Source of the DNA: Planctomycetes bacterium UBA2386
GTDB lineage: Bacteria; Planctomycetota; UBA1135; UBA2386
Assembly (NCBI GenBank): GCA_002343845.1
Contig: DDSQ01000052.1
Coordinates: 18,009-36,205 of the forward strand
Length of the DNA: 18,197 nt
Direction: 5' to 3'
The notes under the pieces were generated by a model. It was not told where the DNA came from, did no database searches, and saw only the letters and a list, made by a program, of their open reading frames with translations. Position numbers and translations under genes: made by a program. Each line of letters begins with the position of its first letter. The stretch's first letter is position 1. Positions 1-6,054 of this stretch are shown here, piece by piece.

Positions 1-324
1 GCCGACATGGGCTTCGACGTCGACATCGGGCCGCTGTTCCAGACGCCGGCCGAGGTCTGCAAGCAGGCGATCGAGAACGACGTGCACGTCTGCGGCATCA
101 GCACGCTCGCCGGTGCGCACAAGACGCTGGTTCCCGAGCTGATCGCGATGCTGAAGGCCGCCGGCCGCGGCGACGTGCTGGTCGTCGCCGGTGGCGTGAT
201 CCCCGAACCGGACTGGCCCGCACTGCGCACCGCCGGCGTCGCCGAGATCTTCGGCCCGGGCACGGTCATCCCGCAGGCGGCTCTGCGCCTGCTCGACCTG
301 CTCGATGCCTCCTCGCCGCGCTGA
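1..324 (+). CDS. Methylmalonyl-CoA mutase, C-terminal B12-binding domain (partial, 5' end outside window)
   Basis: The reading frame is open from base 1 to a TGA at 322-324, so only the last 107 residues are present. They match the C-terminal cobalamin-binding domain of methylmalonyl-CoA mutase, which interconverts methylmalonyl-CoA and succinyl-CoA using adenosylcobalamin. Visible family signatures are [13 protein letters not shown], the [18 protein letters not shown] segment, VVAGGVIP and IFGPGTVIP near the end. The cobalt-ligating DxHxxG motif lies just upstream of this segment in the family and is cut off by the window edge. The fragment could belong to a one-chain mutase or to the large subunit of a two-chain enzyme; this end cannot tell them apart. 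Its stop faces the convergent radical SAM gene 9 bp away. The internal ATG at base 7 is not the true start. Confidence 0.93.
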   Translation, partial: ADMGFDVDIGPLFQTPAEVCKQAIENDVHVCGISTLAGAHKTLVPELIAMLKAAGRGDVLVVAGGVIPEPDWPALRTAGVAEIFGPGTVIPQAALRLLDLLDASSPR

Positions 325-333
325 GCGCGCCGG

Positions 334-1524
334 TCAGTACTCGAACCCTTCGGCGCCGGCGAGCTCGGCGTTGGGATAGATCAGGTAGCACGTCTTGCAC
401 TTGCCGAGTGGTCGCTCGGTGAACACGTGCTGCCGGTAGCTCCGGTAGGTGTCGCCGTTCCAGATCTCGTGGAACGGCGTCTTCTGCATGTTGCCGAACG
501 CCGGCATGCCGGCGAGGCAGCACGGCACGACGTCGCCGTACGGCGCGATGTAGACGCGCCGCCACAGGAACCAGCACTTGATCGGCGGGGGGCCGCACGG
601 ACGCGCGGGGGCTTCCTTCGCCACCGCCGGCCCGGCGGCCGGAGCCGCCGCGGGCGCCGCCGCAACCTGCGGTTCGTCCCGGGTGTCGCCGAAGTTCGGC
701 GGAATCGAGATCTTCACGCCGAGCGCCTTCGCGACCTCGCGCGTGCGATCCTGCCATTCGTTGGCGTAGGCGCGGCAGTAGTTGAGCGACTCGGCCTTCA
801 GGCTCGGGTGGAAGGTGACGAGGTGGTTGAACACGATCTCGTCGCCGCCCCACTTCTTCACCATCTCCACGAACGCCGGCGCCTCCGCGACCGTGCGCTT
901 CATCAGGATGTAGTTGAAGTTCATGCGCGGCCGCGCCGCGCGCTGCATCTCGAGCCGCTTCTCGGCGAAGCGGCTGATGTTCGCGAACACCTCGTCGAAC
1001 TCGGCGCCAGTGCGGATCGAGTTGTAGGTCGCGCGGGTGGCGCCATCCATCGAGAAGGTCACGAGCTCCAACGTGCGCAGCAGCTGCTCGCGGAACTTCG
1101 ACTCCTTCATCATCAGCGTGGCGTTGCTGACCATCTCGAGCTTCATGCCGTAGCGCTCGAGGTCGTCGAGCTTCTGCTGCATCTTCGGCGTCATCAGCGG
1201 CTCGCCGAACGCCGACAGCTGCATCGTCTTCGCGTACGGATACAGCTCGCGCACGACGCGCTCGTAGACGTCCTCGTCCATCATCACCTTGGGTGAATTC
1301 GGGTCGAGGAACTGGTTGCACATGAAGCACTGCAGGTTGCAGACCGTGGTGCTCGTGAGGTTGATCCACGTCGGCATCGCCCGGGCGAACGGCGCGCACA
1401 CGGCTTCGTCCTCGGCCGCGAGCCGTTCGTTGGCAGCCTTGAACTCGGGGCTGCCGAACGGCAACGCAGCGAGTTCGGCGGGCCACGACTCGAGCACGCG
1501 GGGGTCGGCAGGGGCGATCGTCAT
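334..1524 (-). CDS. Radical SAM/SPASM domain protein
   Basis: A 396-residue radical S-adenosylmethionine enzyme. The cluster-binding CxxxCxxC motif is CNLQCFMC at residues 62-69. A GE motif for SAM binding (FGEP) follows at about 106-109. A C-terminal SPASM-like region at about 310-380 contains Cys310, Cys317, Cys335-Cys336 and Cys376/Cys379, enough to hold one or two auxiliary iron-sulfur clusters. An Ala/Pro-rich linker at about 287-309 separates the barrel from the SPASM part. The ATG at 1524 was chosen because the longer frame to 1569 adds only an Arg/Pro-rich stretch. No strong ribosome-binding site is visible. SPASM enzymes often modify peptides or act as anaerobic maturases, but no precursor peptide or partner sulfatase is seen here, so the substrate is unknown. 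It lies 72 bp downstream of the SLOG-SLATT gene on the same strand and may be cotranscribed. Confidence 0.88.
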   Translation of the reverse strand: MTIAPADPRVLESWPAELAALPFGSPEFKAANERLAAEDEAVCAPFARAMPTWINLTSTTVCNLQCFMCNQFLDPNSPKVMMDEDVYERVVRELYPYAKTMQLSAFGEPLMTPKMQQKLDDLERYGMKLEMVSNATLMMKESKFREQLLRTLELVTFSMDGATRATYNSIRTGAEFDEVFANISRFAEKRLEMQRAARPRMNFNYILMKRTVAEAPAFVEMVKKWGGDEIVFNHLVTFHPSLKAESLNYCRAYANEWQDRTREVAKALGVKISIPPNFGDTRDEPQVAAAPAAAPAAGPAVAKEAPARPCGPPPIKCWFLWRRVYIAPYGDVVPCCLAGMPAFGNMQKTPFHEIWNGDTYRSYRQHVFTERPLGKCKTCYLIYPNAELAGAEGFEY

Positions 1525-1596
1525 CGGTAGCGCTCGCCGTATCGGCCGGCGAGGGGGCGATCCTACCACCCGGCCGCCAAGCCTCGCGCCCGGCGG

Positions 1597-3510
1597 TCAG
1601 GCGGGCGGCTCGAGCGGCCGATCCAGGATCACGACGCGCCACGCCACCACCTCACCGACCAGCAGGTCGGCGGCGCGTTCCGCGAACGCGGTGACGTCCG
1701 GCACCATGGCGCGCGCCGCCTTCCCCACTTCGTTCGCGAGTCGCACGCGTTCTCGCTGCAAGCCTGCAATGTGCTCGGTCATCGCACGGGAGCGCTTCGC
1801 CAACCGGCGGAACTCGCCCTGGTTGTTGATGCCCGCCAGCGCCGCCCCGAGTGCTGGCAACACCGCGCACAAGAACGTGGCGAACCGGCCGGCCGAGCCG
1901 TCGACCAGGTGAAGCACGTGGGTCAGGCACGCGACTCCGGTCACGACGAGGAGTACGACACCCACCAGCTGGATCCGGGACTCGACACGGTGGCAACGCT
2001 CGCGGTTCCCATCGTGGTAGTTCCACTGTTTGTCGAGCACGCGGCCGAGTTCGCCCAGGCAGTCGCCGAGCCATGCCGGGTTGACGCGACCGTTCGGCAG
2101 GTCGAACGATCGCGCGACGGCGCGCGCCAACCAGTCCATCCACGTTTCCGCCGGCTCGCCATACGAAGACAGATGCGCCGCGGCATGCGCGAACGGCCGC
2201 GCGCCGCCGAGCGGTAGCACGAGTCGCAGGTGACGGACCAACTCCGCGGCGAGGCGGCAGTCGAGGAAACGATCGTGGCGGCTGTGCGCACGTTCGCGCA
2301 CGACCAGGAACCCGATCCAGAGCAGGCATGCGAGCTCGGCCCCCGCGATCGCGGCGACCGTGGCGGGATGCTCGGCGGCATCGAGCCCGAACCAGAACGG
2401 CACCAACGCCAAAGCCACCGCCGCTGCGCCGAGCAGGTAGACCAGCAGGAACGCAGATCGGTACTGCGTGGCATAGAGCCCGGACAGCCCGTTGGGCCAT
2501 GCATAGAACGGCCGCAGGGCGTTCACGACCTTCCCGCCGACCGTCGAGGGATCGCCACTCCACCCGTCCTCGGCAGCCTGCTCCTCGAAGTCGCGCGTCG
2601 CGCACGTGATCGCCGGACGATTGGCGCCGCCGACGAGCCAGAAGAACACCGGCCACACTTTCGCGTAGCTGCGCGCCGGTCGATGTTCGCGGTAGTAGCG
2701 GAACAGATCGCGGAACGGCGATTCCGCCGTCTCGACCGGCAGGACACGGAACCACTGCAGCGCCCGGCGCAGCCAACCTGGGCGCGCTGGATTCGACGCC
2801 TCCGGCAGATCGAGCTGTTCGCGCACCGCCGCAGCGACCTGGTCCACCGCTGGGCCAGCGGCCGGCTGCAGCGGGCCTCCGGCGCCGAGCCGGCGGGCGA
2901 GGATCGCCTCGGCCGCCAGCACCTGCCAACGCCCTGGGTCCTTCGCGTAGATCCACACCACACGCGCGCGTCGTCGCGCCGCAAGCTCGATCGCGTACTC
3001 GGTACCGCCCGATCGGCCGCGCCACTCGCCGTCCCAGACGACGATCAGCAGGTCGGACTGGTTGACCACGACGCGCGTCGCAGCGGCGTACGCCGCCGCA
3101 GCAGCGTCGCGTCGGCCGTCGAGCTCGAACAACGTGCGGCGCCCCTCGCACGCGCCAAGCAGCTCGCGGAACTCGGCCACCGAGGCCGGAGTGAAGTCGC
3201 TCTCGAAGTCGTCCTGCGGGAACGGCATCGGCACGACGAGCTGCCACGTCGGCCGGGCTACGATCGCGCGAGCAAGCGCACGGTCGGCCCCGTCGGCGAG
3301 CGGCGTGACGGCGCGCAACGCCGCGCCGCCCGGCGCGTAGCCGCTGGAGTCGTTCTTCGCGACTTCGCCAACGGCTTGTTCGACGGCTGCGACGATCGAC
3401 GACACCGTCGAGTCGAGCGGCCGGACGGAGGCCTCAGGCAGCCGGTCCGGCCGGTGCCCGACGATGCCGAGCCGGAACGCGAGCGGCGGGCGCGGCGGGG
3501 ACGTCGTCAT
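1597..3510 (-). CDS. SLOG-like Rossmann domain fused to a four-helix SLATT-like membrane region
   Basis: A 637-residue protein. Residues about 12-235 look like a SLOG-superfamily nucleotide-binding Rossmann domain: GIVGHRPDRL at 15-24, PLADGADRALA at 70-80, and a strand-rich NQSDLLIVVWDGEW segment followed by GGTEYAIELA (150-177). Four hydrophobic helices follow at about 352-376, 385-405, 513-533 and 541-560. Polar segments after each helix pair resemble the SLATT family of membrane effectors: DRFLDCRLAAELVRHL (413-428) and NNQGEFRRLAKRSRAMTEHI (562-581). In known conflict systems, SLOG domains sense or process nucleotide signals and SLATT domains are predicted to form pores; applying that here is inference. 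The start ATG (3508-3510) overlaps the stop of the upstream DUF4071-like gene as ATGA, so translation is probably coupled. No separate ribosome-binding site is close by. The SLATT assignment rests on topology and motif resemblance only. Confidence 0.75.
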   Translation of the reverse strand: MTTSPPRPPLAFRLGIVGHRPDRLPEASVRPLDSTVSSIVAAVEQAVGEVAKNDSSGYAPGGAALRAVTPLADGADRALARAIVARPTWQLVVPMPFPQDDFESDFTPASVAEFRELLGACEGRRTLFELDGRRDAAAAAYAAATRVVVNQSDLLIVVWDGEWRGRSGGTEYAIELAARRRARVVWIYAKDPGRWQVLAAEAILARRLGAGGPLQPAAGPAVDQVAAAVREQLDLPEASNPARPGWLRRALQWFRVLPVETAESPFRDLFRYYREHRPARSYAKVWPVFFWLVGGANRPAITCATRDFEEQAAEDGWSGDPSTVGGKVVNALRPFYAWPNGLSGLYATQYRSAFLLVYLLGAAAVALALVPFWFGLDAAEHPATVAAIAGAELACLLWIGFLVVRERAHSRHDRFLDCRLAAELVRHLRLVLPLGGARPFAHAAAHLSSYGEPAETWMDWLARAVARSFDLPNGRVNPAWLGDCLGELGRVLDKQWNYHDGNRERCHRVESRIQLVGVVLLVVTGVACLTHVLHLVDGSAGRFATFLCAVLPALGAALAGINNQGEFRRLAKRSRAMTEHIAGLQRERVRLANEVGKAARAMVPDVTAFAERAADLLVGEVVAWRVVILDRPLEPPA

Positions 3511-4925
3511 GCGCGCAGCCGCGCCTCGAGATCCAGGATCGCTTCGGGCGCCAGCGCATCGGCCGGCAGCGCGCCAGAGGCTCGCAGCCGTTCCCGATGA
3601 CGTCGCACCAACGCGAGGTTGTCGGCCGTGGTCTTGCTCTCCCAGGTTTCACGCCGCCGCGCGAGTGCGCTGCCGAGCCACCGGTGCGCCGCCTTCGGGT
3701 CCGATGCGAGCACCGAGAGCTCGAGCATGGTGGCGTGGTCCCAGTAGTCCTCACGCTCGTCCGGCAGCGAGTCGAGCCGACGCATGACCGAGTAGCGCAC
3801 GACCGGCAGCAGCTCGCGCCAGCGTCCGTCGTCGGCAAGTTGCATCAGCGTCACCGCGTTCACGCCCGGATACGAGTCCCGCCAGTCGGCCTGGAACCCC
3901 CGCAAGTAGCTCTCGATCGCCTTGTGCAGTTGCGCGTCGGCGTGCGAATCGCCGCTCGCGACGGCCTCGACCCAACGGTCCTTGTGGATGCGCCCCATCA
4001 GACCGCAGTTCTCCGGGCTCGGCCCGTAGACCTGGATGACCTTGCGCAGCACCTGCTCGGCCTCTTCGCGGCGCTCGCAGCGGTTGAGAGCGAAGCCGTA
4101 CTGCTCCTGGATCAGACGCTGCCGGAAGACGTGCTCCGGCAGGCGTTCGACGAACGCCACCATCGCGTCATGCAGCTCGACCGCGCGCAGCGTCAGCAAC
4201 GCATCCACGAGCACGCCGACTTCGACCCGCTCCAGGTCGCCGAGCGCTGCCACCCACGCCTCGATCTCGGCGCGCGCCGCGGCCATCGCCGCCTTGCCGG
4301 CCGCGCCGTCGCGGCGACGCAGGTCATCGCCCTTCAGGTGCCGCGCTCGCATCGCGGCCAGTTGCTCCTTCGCCCGCTCCGAGTACTGCGCGACCTCGCG
4401 GAACGTGTCGGTCGCCGAATGCGGCAACGCCGGCGGCTGGTAGTCACGGAAGAGCTCGAAGATCGGGCTGTCGCGTTCGACCTTGCGCGCCTCGCGCAGT
4501 CGATGCGCCAACGCCTCGCGATCGCGCGCGAGACTGCCGAGGCGCGCCTGCGCGTCGAGGTCGTAGCGCACGCTGCGGACGAGGCTGACGTCGAACTTCA
4601 GGTCGGTGTCGTGCGAGAACACCAGGATCGTCGTGCGCGGCCGCGTCGCATGCCGGACCCCGACCTCGTAGTAGACGTTCGCGTTCGCGGTCGAGAGATC
4701 GGCGACCGCGAACGGACACAGCAGCAGCCGCTCGAACATCTGCTTGTGCACGATGCCGCCGCGCGTCTCCTCGTCGCTGCGCAACGGGCGCAGTCCCGCG
4801 TCCTCGATCGCCGGCCGGATCAGCTGCTCGTACACGACATCGAAGTCGATCACTCGCCCGGATTGGTCCGGCTTGCGCCCGAACGGCATCAAGACGAAGC
4901 AGAGTTCCCGGGGATCATCGTTCAT
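3507..4925 (-). CDS. ASK/MAP3K-type TRAFs-binding domain protein (DUF4071) with nucleoside-deoxyribosyltransferase/TIR-like N-terminus
   Basis: A 472-residue soluble protein with no signal peptide or membrane helix. Residues about 7-125 form an alpha/beta domain like the nucleoside 2-deoxyribosyltransferase/TIR-like folds: CFVLMPFG at 9-16, then ADLSTANANVYYEVGVRHA at 75-93, where Glu87 sits in the position typical of the catalytic acid. A charged helical linker (about 135-225) precedes a TPR-like region at about 265-440. This matches the TRAFs-binding part of ASK1/MAP3K5 as I recall it: YGFALNR, CGLMGRIHKDRW (307-318), AIESYLRGF and YPGVNAV (352-358). No kinase domain is present. The ATG at 4925 is preferred to one at 4949 because GAGG lies 8 nt upstream of it. 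The 3' end overlaps the SLOG-SLATT gene by 4 bp, suggesting the two products act together. Function is not established; a conflict or stress-signalling role is inferred. Confidence 0.8.
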   Translation of the reverse strand: MNDDPRELCFVLMPFGRKPDQSGRVIDFDVVYEQLIRPAIEDAGLRPLRSDEETRGGIVHKQMFERLLLCPFAVADLSTANANVYYEVGVRHATRPRTTILVFSHDTDLKFDVSLVRSVRYDLDAQARLGSLARDREALAHRLREARKVERDSPIFELFRDYQPPALPHSATDTFREVAQYSERAKEQLAAMRARHLKGDDLRRRDGAAGKAAMAAARAEIEAWVAALGDLERVEVGVLVDALLTLRAVELHDAMVAFVERLPEHVFRQRLIQEQYGFALNRCERREEAEQVLRKVIQVYGPSPENCGLMGRIHKDRWVEAVASGDSHADAQLHKAIESYLRGFQADWRDSYPGVNAVTLMQLADDGRWRELLPVVRYSVMRRLDSLPDEREDYWDHATMLELSVLASDPKAAHRWLGSALARRRETWESKTTADNLALVRRHRERLRASGALPADALAPEAILDLEARLRA

Positions 4926-4933
4926 GGCGGCGA

Positions 4934-4937
4934 CCTC
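4934..4937 (-). promoter_or_regulatory. Ribosome-binding site deciding the start of the DUF4071-like gene
   Basis: Read on the minus strand this is GAGG, 8 nt before the ATG at 4925. The alternative upstream ATG at 4949 has no comparable Shine-Dalgarno sequence, which is why the shorter start is used. Confidence 0.5.
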
Positions 4938-5031
4938 AGACTCGAACATACTCGCGCCACGCCGGCGTCGTCGCCATCACGCCGCGACATCGCATCCCAT
5001 CCGCAGCACGTCCGGTCGATCGCCTCACGCC

Positions 5032-5940
5032 ATGCCCGCCCGCCGCATCGTCCGCGTCCGCACGCCAGCGCCGTTCGACCTGCGCCTGTGCTTGCACGGC
5101 CACGGCTGGGTCGCGCTGGCGCCGCACCGCTTCGACGAGGCGACGACGACGCTGCACACCGTGCTGCGGCTCGGCGACGGCACGCACGATGCGGTCGACG
5201 CCGAACTGGACGCCGTCGCGCCGAACAGGCTGCGCCTCCGGTTGACCGGGCACCGCGCGCTCACTGCCGCCGACGGCGCCCGCGCGGCGAAGCAGATCCG
5301 CCACATGCTGCGGCTCGACGACGACCTGAGTGCGTTCCACGCCCGCTGCGAACGCGACGTGGACCTGCGCTGGGCCGCGCGGCGCGGTGCTGGCCGGATG
5401 CTGCGCTCAGCGAGCGTGTTCGAGGACCTGATGAAGCTGCTCTTCACCACGAACACCACGTGGTCGGGCACCGAAGCGATGACGAGGAACCTCGTCGCGG
5501 CGGCGGGCAGCGAAGCCCCGAGCGGAGCGCGCGCCTTTCCGACGCCGCAGCAATGCCTGCGGCCGGAGCAGTTCTTCCGCGATGTCGTGCGGACCGGCTA
5601 CCGCGCCGCCGCGGCCCGCGACCTGGCGCGCGCGTTCGCTGGCGGCCGCCTGACCGACGCCCTGTTCCTGCAGCCGCAGCCGGCCGACGATCTCTGGCGA
5701 CGCTTGCTGGCCCTGCGGGGCTTTGGCCCCTACGCCGCCGGCCAGGCGATGCGGCTGTGCGGGCACTACGAACGGCTGGCGCTCGACAGCTGGTGCCGCG
5801 CCCGGCTCGCCGAGCTGGCCGGCCGGCGCCGGCCGCCAAGCGACCGCGCGGTGGAGCGCCGCTACGCCCGGTGGGCGCCGTTCCAGGGGTTGGCGCTGTG
5901 GCTCGATCTCACCGCCGACTGGCACGGCGAAGGCAGTTGA
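5032..5940 (+). CDS. AlkA/OGG-type DNA glycosylase (HhH-GPD superfamily)
   Basis: A 302-residue base-excision repair glycosylase of the 3-methyladenine DNA glycosylase II type, which removes damaged (probably alkylated) bases from DNA. The helix-hairpin-helix is at about 224-243 (LLALRGFGPYAAGQAM), and the catalytic aspartate of the GPD loop is Asp252 in LALDSW. The lysine that marks bifunctional OGG1-type enzymes is absent from the hairpin, so a monofunctional glycosylase is likely. The N-terminal 110 residues match the AlkA/OGG beta-rich N-domain in size. The frame is open further upstream, but the ATG at 5032 is chosen because the N-domain begins just after it and the upstream extension lies antisense inside the DUF4071-like gene. 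No good ribosome-binding site is visible. It is divergent from the ASK-like operon, with 106 bp between the two starts. Substrate range cannot be read from sequence. Confidence 0.87.
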   Translation: MPARRIVRVRTPAPFDLRLCLHGHGWVALAPHRFDEATTTLHTVLRLGDGTHDAVDAELDAVAPNRLRLRLTGHRALTAADGARAAKQIRHMLRLDDDLSAFHARCERDVDLRWAARRGAGRMLRSASVFEDLMKLLFTTNTTWSGTEAMTRNLVAAAGSEAPSGARAFPTPQQCLRPEQFFRDVVRTGYRAAAARDLARAFAGGRLTDALFLQPQPADDLWRRLLALRGFGPYAAGQAMRLCGHYERLALDSWCRARLAELAGRRRPPSDRAVERRYARWAPFQGLALWLDLTADWHGEGS

Positions 5941-5998
5941 CGGCTGCCAGCGGTGGCACCGCGGACTCGGCTCAAGCGCCTGGGCGATCGCTGCCGAT

Positions 5999-6010
5999 GG
6001 CGGAACCGCC
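5999..6010 (+). terminator. Possible intrinsic terminator after the glycosylase gene
   Basis: A short GGCG/CGCC stem around a GAAC loop is followed by GAGCCCCTTTT at 6011-6021. It sits 59 bp after the glycosylase stop and 45 bp before the Ig-repeat lipoprotein start. The stem is only 4 to 5 bp and the T run has four bases, so this is a weak candidate, though it is the only hairpin plus T-run combination found in the window. Confidence 0.35.
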
Positions 6011-6054
6011 GAGCCCCTTTTCCGGGCCGCGCCACCTCCTACGCACCGAGTCGC

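Noticed and set aside
334..1524. The radical SAM gene considered as a ribosomally made peptide maturase cluster
   Set aside because: No short precursor-like ORF, transporter or protease is found around it.
266..1642. A 458-codon open frame on the - strand overlapping the radical SAM gene
   Set aside because: The alternative frame contains the CxxxCxxC and SPASM motifs, whereas this one is Arg-rich and featureless.
4926..5031. A TATGTT box on the - strand between the divergent ASK-like and glycosylase genes, considered as a -10 element
   Set aside because: No -35-like sequence at suitable spacing could be found, and the box lies just ahead of the ribosome-binding site, so it was not listed as a promoter.
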